Positions 53,469 through 61,246 of a stretch of 64,000 nt of DNA are shown piece by piece; positions within the stretch are counted from its first letter, which is position 1, and each line of letters begins with the position of its first letter. The stretch is from Bacteroidales bacterium (GTDB lineage: Bacteria; Bacteroidota; Bacteroidia; Bacteroidales; UBA932): assembly GCA_017554335.1 (NCBI GenBank), contig JAFZIO010000005.1:1-64000 (forward strand), in the 5' to 3' direction. The translations under genes and the position numbers were made by a program. The notes beneath the pieces are model-generated. The model ran no database searches. It had not been told where the DNA came from and was given only the letters and a program-made list of their open reading frames with translations.

Positions 53469-54800
53469 ATGAAAAAAGTATTATTAGCAGCATTAAGCTT
53501 TGCATTGTTACTCTCCGGTGCAGGACTGAAAGCACAGGACAAGAGTAAGTACGGCCCCAACGCAGATGAGTGCATGAAGTATCTCTCGTACTATTCAGAG
53601 TATTACAAACAGAAGAATTACGACGACGCCACCCCCAACTGGCGTAAGGCATACGCGCTGTGTCCTCCGAGCTGCAGCCAGAACCTCCTCATCAATGGTT
53701 CCGACCTCGTGTCCAAGCTCATCGCGAAGAACGCGAAGAACCCCATCATGGTCGAGGGTCTTGTGGATACCCTGCTTACCCTGCAGGATGTTCGTGCACA
53801 GTATTATCCCAAGTATGCATCTACTGCCCTGAACAACAAGGCCAGCTATGCCGCCAAGTATATCAAGAACGATCCCAAGCGCGTATTTGATATCTATGAG
53901 GGCGTGATCGAAGCCATCGGCCCTGAGACCAAGGCATCCGTGCTGTTCAACGACTTCAAGGCTGCCGTCGACCTTTACAACGCCGGCCAGCTCGGTACCG
54001 AGGATGTGCTCAACCTCTACCAGAGGAACCTCGCCATGCTTGAGGCTATCACTCCCGCTTCCGACCTGGAGAAGCAGCAGATTGCCGATTTCCACACCAA
54101 CATCGAGAATCTGTTCATTTCCAGCAAGGTGGCCACCTGTGACGACCTGCTTGCCCTCTTCGGTCCCCGCTACGAGGCCAATCCTAACGACCTCGCACTT
54201 GCCAAGAATATCGTCAAGATGCTCAGCCTGGCCGAGGATTGCAACGACAACGACCTCTACCTGAACGCCGTTACAACCATGTATACCCTCGAGCCTTCGG
54301 CAGATGCCGCATACTACCTGTACAAGCTGCACTCCGCAAAGGGCAACGTGGCCGACGCAGTCAAGTACCTCAACGAGGCTATCGACCGTGAAGATTCCGA
54401 CGTCAAGGCAGATGCCGCATACAACTACGAGCTTGCTCTCTACTGCTTCAAGAACGGTCGTTCCGCTTCCGCATACGAGGCGGCCTCCAAGGTTCCTGCA
54501 ATGGACGAGAACCTTGCCGGCAAGGCATACCTGCTCCTCGGAACCATCTGGGGATCCACCACTTGCGGCGGCGACGAAATCGCCCGCAGGGCTCCTTACT
54601 GGGTGGCTTGCGACTACATGAACAAGGCCAAGGCGGCAGATCCTTCCCTCGCGGAAGATGCCAACCGCTACATCGGACAGTACAGCAGGTTCTTCCCTGC
54701 AGCGGCAGACGCATTCATGTACGGCGTCAACAACGGTGACTCCTACACCGTGGTCTGCGGCGGCATGAGGGCCACCACCACGGCCAGGACCGTCAAATAG
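53469..54800 (+). CDS. Exported TPR protein
   Basis: 443 residues from ATG at 53469 (MKKVLLAALSFALLLSG). A first in-frame Met lies 9 bases upstream. Signal peptide ends near GLKAQ (residue ~22). The mature part is a series of helical repeats: YYSEYYKQKNYDDATPNWRKAYALCP, then GKAYLLLGTIWGS..., with a conserved CPPSC pair. This is the periplasmic TPR protein usually found between the barrel protein and lptC. Function unknown. Confidence 0.82.
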   Translation: MKKVLLAALSFALLLSGAGLKAQDKSKYGPNADECMKYLSYYSEYYKQKNYDDATPNWRKAYALCPPSCSQNLLINGSDLVSKLIAKNAKNPIMVEGLVDTLLTLQDVRAQYYPKYASTALNNKASYAAKYIKNDPKRVFDIYEGVIEAIGPETKASVLFNDFKAAVDLYNAGQLGTEDVLNLYQRNLAMLEAITPASDLEKQQIADFHTNIENLFISSKVATCDDLLALFGPRYEANPNDLALAKNIVKMLSLAEDCNDNDLYLNAVTTMYTLEPSADAAYYLYKLHSAKGNVADAVKYLNEAIDREDSDVKADAAYNYELALYCFKNGRSASAYEAASKVPAMDENLAGKAYLLLGTIWGSTTCGGDEIARRAPYWVACDYMNKAKAADPSLAEDANRYIGQYSRFFPAAADAFMYGVNNGDSYTVVCGGMRATTTARTVK

Positions 54801-54804
54801 AAAC

Positions 54805-55437
54805 TTGAGACACAAGTTCCAATATATCTCCATACTGGCAGGCGTAGCAGCGCTTGCCAGTATTGTCGTTTCTTGCAGCAGCCAGTTGCAGGAGGCTGAT
54901 TCGCTGGACCTTTCCAAGACGCCGGTGCAGACCCTCGAGAACATGTTTTCCGTTCAGACCAAGAACGGAAAGGTGGAGATGAGGATAGAAGCCCCGCTTA
55001 TGGAAACCTACGACAGCGACACCCTCAAGACCGACTATTTCCCTAAAGGCCTTTCCGTCTATTCCTACAACGACGAAGGTTTGCTGGAGAGCCTGGTGTT
55101 TTCCGATAACGCCAGCCATAAAGTAGACAAGACCGGCAAGACGGACGATGTATGGTCGGCTTTCGGCAACGTTATGATTCATAATGTATTGAATCGGGAA
55201 ACCATAGAAACGGACACGATTTATTGGGACGAAACCAAGAAAGAAATATACACCGATTGCTATGTAAAACTGTATTCCCCGGACGGCTTTATGCAGGGTT
55301 ACGGAATGCGTGCGGACGACCATGCCCGCAACGCAATTCTCCGTAAACCGTTCAACAGTTACGGGGTTACAGTGCAGGATTCTACCCTTGTTGTGATTGA
55401 TTCTGTGAATTTTATTGGTGCTTTCCCAAAAAATTAG
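54805..55437 (+). CDS. lptC: LPS export protein LptC
   Basis: 210 residues from a TTG start 4 bases after the TPR gene stop; no ATG is available near the N-terminus. Lipoprotein-type signal ending ASIVVSC (Cys24), then the LptC OstA-like strands (VEMRIEAPLMETYDSD..., YFPKGLSVYSYNDEG, VWSAFGNVMIHN, TDTIYWDETKKEIYTD). It moves LPS from the LptBFG transporter to LptA in the periplasm. The symbol follows the Bacteroidales annotation; the fold is recognised by pattern. Confidence 0.8.
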   Translation: MRHKFQYISILAGVAALASIVVSCSSQLQEADSLDLSKTPVQTLENMFSVQTKNGKVEMRIEAPLMETYDSDTLKTDYFPKGLSVYSYNDEGLLESLVFSDNASHKVDKTGKTDDVWSAFGNVMIHNVLNRETIETDTIYWDETKKEIYTDCYVKLYSPDGFMQGYGMRADDHARNAILRKPFNSYGVTVQDSTLVVIDSVNFIGAFPKN

Positions 55438-55453
55438 TAATTTCGCGGCCCAT

Positions 55454-55461
55454 TACCTTTG
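55454..55461 (+). promoter_or_regulatory. -7 element (TACCTTTG) before the isomerase gene
   Basis: Matches TAnnTTTG, 30 bases before the ATG at 55492; -33 box not clear. Confidence 0.45.
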
Positions 55462-55491
55462 ACTAAAAGAAATTAAAAATAAAACAACACA

Positions 55492-57582
55492 ATGGCGGTT
55501 CTTCAAAAAATTCGCGTTAAGTTCGGTCTTGCGATATCAATTATCATCGCACTGGCCCTTTTGTCTTTCATTATCGATCCCAATACCCTGCAGACGGCTG
55601 TGCAGTCGATGTCTTCCAAGTATGACGTCGGCGAGATAGCCGGAAAGAGCGTGTCTTACACCGATTTCCAGGAGAATGTGGACAAATTTACCACCATACA
55701 GCAGGTCGCTACCGGTTCTTCCGTTCAGAACGAGCAGAGCCAGACCCAGGTCCGCAATGCCGCATGGCAGGACTTCCTGGACAGGTATATGTTCATCAAG
55801 AACGCCAAGAATGCAGGTATCCGCGTAGGTGAGGACGAAATCGTTGACCTCACCACCGGTAACAACATCTCTCCCGTGCTTGCCGGCAACCCCGGTTTCG
55901 TAGACGAGACCGGTGCATACAATCCTGATCTTCTCCGCGACTTCGTGCAGAATCAGGTGGAAGGCGACACCTCCGGACAGCTTAAGACCTACTGGCACTA
56001 TCTGCAGAACGCAGTCATGGTACAGAAGTACTACGACAAGTTCGGCGCCCTGTTCACCAATTCTTCGGTACTTCCCAAGTTCTTTGCCGAGCGTATCGCT
56101 GCCGAGAACAACAATACCGTTAAGGTGGACTATGTGATGATTCCTTTCGATTATGCAGACAGCACCGTCAAGGTAACCAACGCGGAGATTAAGTCTTACT
56201 ACAAGGCTCACAAGAAGAACTACAAGCAGAACGCGGGCCGCGACATAGAGTACGTGGTTTATGAGGTTGTGCCTTCAGAGGCCGACATTCAGAAGACCAG
56301 CGACGATATGGAGGCAGTGGTGGAAGATTTCGCCACCACCGGCAACATGAAGGCCTTCCTTCTGAAGAACTCCGAGCGTTCCGCTTCCGATTACTGGTAC
56401 ACCAAGAACGAACTTGCCAGCAACCTGTCTTCCGACATTGCAGACTTCGTTTTCAGCGGCGCTCAGGGAGCTTCTCCCGTTTACAAGAACGGCAACACCT
56501 TCCGCAGCGTCAGGACCATGGGAACAGCCAACGTGCCCGATTCCGTGTATGTTAAGCACATCCTTTTCCAGGGTGCGAACGCCAAGCATCAGGCAGACAG
56601 CCTCTGCGGTGTAATTGCCAAGGGCGGCAACTTCTCCAACCTTGCAGCACTTTACTCCGTAGACCAGGCTTCGGCAGCCGACGGCGAGCTGGGCAACCTC
56701 GGTTGGTTCACCCAGAACTACATCATCCCCGGCTTCGAGCCCGTGATAACTGCAGAGCTTAACAAGCCCTTCGTGCTCAACACCCAGTACGGCAGCCATG
56801 TCGTAGTGGTGAGCAAGCGCACCAAGCCCGTCGCGAAGAAGCAGGTGGCCGTCCTTGAGAAGACCGCTCTTGCCAGTAAGGAGACTTTCAATGATTTCTA
56901 TGCCCAGGCTAACCGCTTCGCTACTATCACCGGCGGTACCTACGAGGGTTACAAGAAGGCTGTCGATTCCACCGGTGTTTATTCCCACCACCAGAACGAT
57001 GTGACCGAGGCTACTTCCAGCTACGGTTCCATCAACCAGGCCAAGGAAATCACCCGTTGGGTTTACGACAACAAGGCCGGAAAGGCTTCCAACATCATTA
57101 CCGTCAACAATAACTACTTCTTCGTGGTGGCCGTGAAGGCTATCCGTGAGGATGGTTACAAGTCGGTTGCCGAGGTTGCACCTTCCATCAACGAGATTCT
57201 CCGCAACGAGAAACTGCAGGAGGTTACCAAGAAGAATGTGGCCGAGAAGATTGCCGGCATGAACGACCTTGGCGAGATTGCTACTACCCTGAATGCAGGC
57301 AGGAGCGAGCGTGAGGATGTTTCTTTCGGCGGCCGCACCTATATTGAGCCCGCTCTCCTCGGCGCCGCTTCCGTGGCTCCCGAGGGACAGATTTGCGGTC
57401 CCGTTGCCGGTCAGGCTTGCGTGTACGTTTTCCAGGTGAGCGATCGTAATGAGGGTTCCTTCTCTACCGAGGAGGACGCTCAGAACGAGAACCTGCAGAA
57501 GACCCAGTACAATGCCCAGATGATTGTCCCTACCATGATGGAGTACGACAACGTCAAGGATAACAGGGCACGCTTCTACTAG
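55492..57582 (+). CDS. PpiD/SurA-like peptidylprolyl isomerase
   Basis: 696 residues. An N-terminal membrane anchor (about 12-28) and then a SurA-N-type helical domain (VQNEQSQTQVRNAAWQDFLDRYMF). A parvulin domain at ~345-450 (YVKHILFQGANAKHQADSL, GGNFSNLAALYS..., GELGNLGWF, VLNTQYGSHVVVV) and a long helical C-terminal part follow. It is held in the inner membrane with the bulk in the periplasm and helps fold outer-membrane proteins. Position after lptC fits this. It differs from E. coli PpiD in the helical tail. Confidence 0.9.
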   Translation: MAVLQKIRVKFGLAISIIIALALLSFIIDPNTLQTAVQSMSSKYDVGEIAGKSVSYTDFQENVDKFTTIQQVATGSSVQNEQSQTQVRNAAWQDFLDRYMFIKNAKNAGIRVGEDEIVDLTTGNNISPVLAGNPGFVDETGAYNPDLLRDFVQNQVEGDTSGQLKTYWHYLQNAVMVQKYYDKFGALFTNSSVLPKFFAERIAAENNNTVKVDYVMIPFDYADSTVKVTNAEIKSYYKAHKKNYKQNAGRDIEYVVYEVVPSEADIQKTSDDMEAVVEDFATTGNMKAFLLKNSERSASDYWYTKNELASNLSSDIADFVFSGAQGASPVYKNGNTFRSVRTMGTANVPDSVYVKHILFQGANAKHQADSLCGVIAKGGNFSNLAALYSVDQASAADGELGNLGWFTQNYIIPGFEPVITAELNKPFVLNTQYGSHVVVVSKRTKPVAKKQVAVLEKTALASKETFNDFYAQANRFATITGGTYEGYKKAVDSTGVYSHHQNDVTEATSSYGSINQAKEITRWVYDNKAGKASNIITVNNNYFFVVAVKAIREDGYKSVAEVAPSINEILRNEKLQEVTKKNVAEKIAGMNDLGEIATTLNAGRSEREDVSFGGRTYIEPALLGAASVAPEGQICGPVAGQACVYVFQVSDRNEGSFSTEEDAQNENLQKTQYNAQMIVPTMMEYDNVKDNRARFY

Positions 57583-57603
57583 GATTCTACGCCAAAGTGT
57601 TAT

Positions 57604-57637
57604 AACTGCCGCCAGTTTCCCTGGTGGCAGTTTTTTT
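57604..57637 (+). terminator. Terminator after the isomerase gene
   Basis: 12-pair stem (57604-57615 / 57621-57632, one G-U), loop TTTCC, seven T. Confidence 0.88.
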
Positions 57638-57942
57638 GTCTCTTTTTCCGCCGCGGCATCTGCGCCTGCAGGTGGCGGGCTGCAGAGAACTTCGCGCTTC
57701 GCGCTCATCCCTCCCACTGCGCTCCGCTTGTGGGCCCCTCCCTCTAACGTGTCCGAGGGTGGACACGGTTCCTGCAGCACCGCCACACTTCCGTCGCATA
57801 ACGCTGCCGCGGCAGCTGGAGGCGCGGAGATGGCCGGAGGGGCCTGAGTCGAGCGGAATAACGGAGGACCATTGAGCGCTGCGGTGCGAAGTACGACGGC
57901 GTTTGTTCGACGACCGTTACGCACAGCGTAAAAGGGAGGATG
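57638..57942. repeat. GC-rich hairpin spacer with a copy of the 39.6-kb core
   Basis: About 305 bases between convergent genes. 57711-57746 is the inverse of the 33-nt core at 39.65 kb with one mismatch. Near it are CGTGTCC...GGACACG and GCGC-GAA-GCGC. Further right come several short motifs with CGAAG, GTAA or GTAG loops. No credible coding frame. The leftward nuclease gene ends at its right edge. Confidence 0.65.
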
Positions 57943-58932
57943 TCAGCCGTCGAGCAAGCGAAGTGGACGAAGCAGCGAGACGAAACTGTCCCTCCGGCCG
58001 CTCCGGGACGTATGGCTGCAAGAGGAAGCGTTATCGATTACTATCTGGAATACAACCGGATAGTGGTCACTGACGCCGCCGAGCCAGCGGGGGCCGGAGA
58101 AGGAGCGGCGGGGCTTGGTGCCGCCGAAGCTACGGTCGGGCGCGGAAAGGATGGGGTCGGAGAAGACGGACTCGTTGACGTTCAGGCCGCGGGCGAAGTA
58201 GCCGTCTATCTTCTCCCAGGCGCCGTTGTACTTAATCGTCCCTTCTACAGCCGGACGGGACCCTTCGTGGGACCAGACATCGTCGTTGAAGTCGCCGACG
58301 GCCAATACTGGCCGTCTCCCATCCACATTTAGGGCCGGTTTTGTGGACGGCGTCGCAGAGAGCGAATCCATCAGCGCCTGCATGCGGGACATGGCGACCG
58401 CCCGCCGGCGCTCGGAGTCTCCGCCGACCTTGGACGGGTGGTGGTTCACCAGAATCGCAAGCCCGTCGAACTCCGCCAGCAGGATATCGCGCGTGCGCAT
58501 CAGGGCACCGGAACTGTCGTACAGGTGCATCGGGGCCGATCGCAGTAACGTCAGGGTGCTCCGCCGGTACAGCAGCGCGCAATCGATGCCGCGGCGGTCG
58601 GGGGAGTCGTAATGAATAATCGAGTAGTCCAGCTTCCGCAGGGGAGTGTCGCGCAGGAGCCGTTCCAGCACGTAGCGGTCGCCCACCTCCATCAGCGCAA
58701 CGGCGTCCGGCAGCCGCCCGTAACGCCCGGCAATCAGCAGCAGGGTCTTGGAAATGGCATTGCATTTACTGCGGAAACGGCCGAAAGTGTACCGCCCCGT
58801 GCTGTCTGTCCGCGGGTCCAGGAAGTTCTCTACGTTCCAGCTGACCACCAGCAGGCTATCGGTTTGTGCTCCGGCCCCAAAGACATGCAGGGCCGCAAAA
58901 AAGCAAAGAAGAAGTTTCATAGTAAGTCTCAT
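57943..58932 (-). CDS. Endonuclease/exonuclease/phosphatase-family secreted protein
   Basis: 329 residues (Met5, at 58920, is also a possible start). Signal peptide to about GAGAQ. EEP-fold motifs are in order: SWNVENFLD, MEVGD (catalytic Glu), LVNHHPSK, GDFNDD and SDHYPVVF (catalytic His). It is predicted to cut phosphodiester bonds in nucleic acid or lipids outside the cytoplasm. The last ~28 residues (after VFQIVI) are Ser/Arg-rich, run into the GC-rich spacer and do not look like family sequence, so the original end may have been replaced. Divergent from ychF. Confidence 0.85.
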   Translation of the reverse strand: MRLTMKLLLCFFAALHVFGAGAQTDSLLVVSWNVENFLDPRTDSTGRYTFGRFRSKCNAISKTLLLIAGRYGRLPDAVALMEVGDRYVLERLLRDTPLRKLDYSIIHYDSPDRRGIDCALLYRRSTLTLLRSAPMHLYDSSGALMRTRDILLAEFDGLAILVNHHPSKVGGDSERRRAVAMSRMQALMDSLSATPSTKPALNVDGRRPVLAVGDFNDDVWSHEGSRPAVEGTIKYNGAWEKIDGYFARGLNVNESVFSDPILSAPDRSFGGTKPRRSFSGPRWLGGVSDHYPVVFQIVIDNASSCSHTSRSGRRDSFVSLLRPLRLLDG

Positions 58933-58955
58933 GCCGCAAATATGCTAAAAATTTG

Positions 58956-58963
58956 TAAATTTG
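58956..58963 (+). promoter_or_regulatory. -7 element (TAAATTTG) of ychF
   Basis: Matches TAnnTTTG, 20 bases before the ychF ATG at 58984. Confidence 0.5.
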
Positions 58964-58983
58964 TAGACTAACAAACGCTTAAT

Positions 58984-60084
58984 ATGTCACTTAAATGCGG
59001 AATAGTCGGGCTGCCGAATGTAGGTAAATCTACACTCTTCAACTGCGTCAGCAGCGGCAAGGCCCAGAGCGCAAATTTCCCTTTCTGTACAATTGAGCCC
59101 AACCTGGGCTCCACAAACGTGCCGGACAAGCGCCTGGAGGTGCTGACGGACATATGTAAACCCCAGAGAACCATCCCTGCGACCGTGGATATCGTGGATA
59201 TCGCAGGCCTCGTGAAGGGAGCCAGCCGCGGAGAAGGCCTGGGCAACCAGTTCCTCGCGAACATACGCGAGTGCGACGCCATCCTTCACGTGCTGCGCTG
59301 CTTCGACGACGGCAACGTGGTGCACGTGGACGGCTCCGTAGACCCCGTGCGCGACAAGGAAGTCGTGGACACGGAGCTCCAGATAAAGGACCTGGAGACC
59401 GTTGAGGCCCGCCTCGGCAAGTGCGTCAAAGCCGCCCAGGCGGGGGACAAGGAGTCCCGCAAGCTGGCGGATCTGCTGACTCGCTATAAGGCTGCCCTGG
59501 AGCAGGGCAAGTCCTGCCGCAGCGTGGCCCTCATCAATGAAGAGGAGGCCCAGCTGGCCCACGACCTCTTCCTGCTGACCAACAAGCCGGTGCTGTACGT
59601 CTGCAACGTGGACGACGCCTCCGCCGCCACCGGAAACGCCTACGTTGAGGCGGTAAAAGAAGCCGTAAAGGACGAGAACGCCGGCATACTCATCATCTCC
59701 GCCCGCACGGAGGCAGACATCGCCGAAATGGAGGACTACGAAGACCGCAAGATGTTCCTGGAAGAGATGGGTCTGGAAGAGTCGGGCGTCGTGCGCCTGG
59801 TCCAGGGTGCCTATAAGCTTCTGGGCCTGAGGACCTTCTTCACCGCCGGCGCCGACGAGTGCCGCGCCTGGACCATCCACGCCGGAGACAAGGCCCCCAG
59901 AGCCGCCGGCGTCATACATACCGACTTTGAGAAAGGTTTCATACGCGCCGAGGTAATCAAGTACGAAGACTTCGTACAGTATAAAACCGAGGCAGCCGTC
60001 CGCGCCGCCGGCAAGATGGGCATTGAAGGCAAGGACTACGTGGTCCAGGACGGAGACATAATGCATTTCCTGTTTAACGTATAA
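58984..60084 (+). CDS. ychF: Ribosome-binding ATPase YchF
   Basis: 366 residues. Starts [15 protein letters not shown] (P-loop); [20 protein letters not shown] follows. NVDD replaces NKxD, as expected for this ATP-preferring Obg-family protein. C-terminal TGS domain ([14 protein letters not shown]). Complete; galK follows 13 bases later. Confidence 0.97.
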   Translation: MSLKCGIVGLPNVGKSTLFNCVSSGKAQSANFPFCTIEPNLGSTNVPDKRLEVLTDICKPQRTIPATVDIVDIAGLVKGASRGEGLGNQFLANIRECDAILHVLRCFDDGNVVHVDGSVDPVRDKEVVDTELQIKDLETVEARLGKCVKAAQAGDKESRKLADLLTRYKAALEQGKSCRSVALINEEEAQLAHDLFLLTNKPVLYVCNVDDASAATGNAYVEAVKEAVKDENAGILIISARTEADIAEMEDYEDRKMFLEEMGLEESGVVRLVQGAYKLLGLRTFFTAGADECRAWTIHAGDKAPRAAGVIHTDFEKGFIRAEVIKYEDFVQYKTEAAVRAAGKMGIEGKDYVVQDGDIMHFLFNV

Positions 60085-60097
60085 CACTGATAACCAA

Positions 60098-61240
60098 ATG
60101 AAAGAGAGAATCCATAGCAAGTTTGTCGAGCTCTTCGGAGAAGGCGGCGTGTTCTACGCTGCCGCGGGACGCATCAACCTTATAGGCGAGCATACCGACT
60201 ACAACGGCGGATACGTGTTCCCCGGAGCCATCGACAAGGGCATCCTGGCAGAAATCAAACCCAACGGCACCGGCCGCGTGCGCCTCTATTCCTTGGACTA
60301 CAACGTCTCCGCCAGCTTCGGACTGGAAGAGGAGGACAAGCCTGAGGAGCAGTGGGCCCGCTACATCTTCGGTGTGTGCCGCGAGACCATTAAGCGCGGC
60401 GGCAAGGTCGCCGGCTTCGACGCCGTGTTCGCAGGCGACGTGCCCCTGGGCGCAGGACTCAGCTCCTCGGCGGCCCTCGAGAGCTGCTTCGCCTATGCCA
60501 TCAACGACATGAACGGCAACGGCCTCAGCCGCTTCGACCTCGCCCGTATCGGCCAGAGCACCGAGCACAACTACTGCGGCGTGATGTGCGGCATAATGGA
60601 CCAGTTCGCCTCCTGCTTCGGCAAGGAAGGCCAGCTCATCCGCTTGAACTGCAAGACCTTGGAGTACCAGTACTTCCCCTTCAAGCCGGAGGGATACAAG
60701 CTCGTTCTGCTCGACACCTGCGTGAAGCACGAACTCGCAAGTTCTGCCTACAACTTCCGCCGCCAGTCCTGTGAAAGGGCCGCTGCCGCCATCAAGAAGA
60801 ACCATCCCGAGGTGGACTTCCTGTCCGACTGCAAGCGCGTCTGGCTGGACGAGGTGCGCAGCGAGATCAGCGAGGAAGACTTCATCCGCGCCGAATACGT
60901 CATCGGCGAGGTGCAGCGCGTACTTGACGTCTGCGACGCCCTCGAGCGCGGCGACTATGAGACCGTGGGCGAGATGATGTACCAGACCCACTTCGGCCTC
61001 AGCCGCCTCTACGAGGTAAGCTGCCCGGAACTGGACTACCTGGCCCGCCTGGCCCGCAAGATGGACGTCACCGGCTCCCGCGTCATGGGCGGAGGCTTCG
61101 GCGGATGCACCATCAACCTGGTGAAGAACGAATACTACGACGCCTTCATAGCCACCGCGAAGGAGCGCTTCCGCGCCCAGTTCGGCCACGACCTGAAGGT
61201 ATACGACGTGGTAATCTCAGACGGAGCCCGCAAGCTCTAG
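60098..61240 (+). CDS. galK: Galactokinase
   Basis: 380 residues. Galactokinase signature GRINLIGEHTDYNGGYVFPGAID near residue 25 (sugar-binding Glu, His, Asp), ATP motif PLGAGLSSSAALE (~124) and the GHMP C-terminal motif MGGGFGGCTINLV (~330). First step of the Leloir pathway. No other gal genes are visible beside it in this window. Confidence 0.95.
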   Translation: MKERIHSKFVELFGEGGVFYAAAGRINLIGEHTDYNGGYVFPGAIDKGILAEIKPNGTGRVRLYSLDYNVSASFGLEEEDKPEEQWARYIFGVCRETIKRGGKVAGFDAVFAGDVPLGAGLSSSAALESCFAYAINDMNGNGLSRFDLARIGQSTEHNYCGVMCGIMDQFASCFGKEGQLIRLNCKTLEYQYFPFKPEGYKLVLLDTCVKHELASSAYNFRRQSCERAAAAIKKNHPEVDFLSDCKRVWLDEVRSEISEEDFIRAEYVIGEVQRVLDVCDALERGDYETVGEMMYQTHFGLSRLYEVSCPELDYLARLARKMDVTGSRVMGGGFGGCTINLVKNEYYDAFIATAKERFRAQFGHDLKVYDVVISDGARKL

Positions 61241-61246
61241 TTTTCT

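Noticed and set aside
57940-58332. Plus-strand frame of 130 codons opposite the EEP nuclease
   Set aside because: Overlaps the conserved nuclease end and has no pattern of its own.
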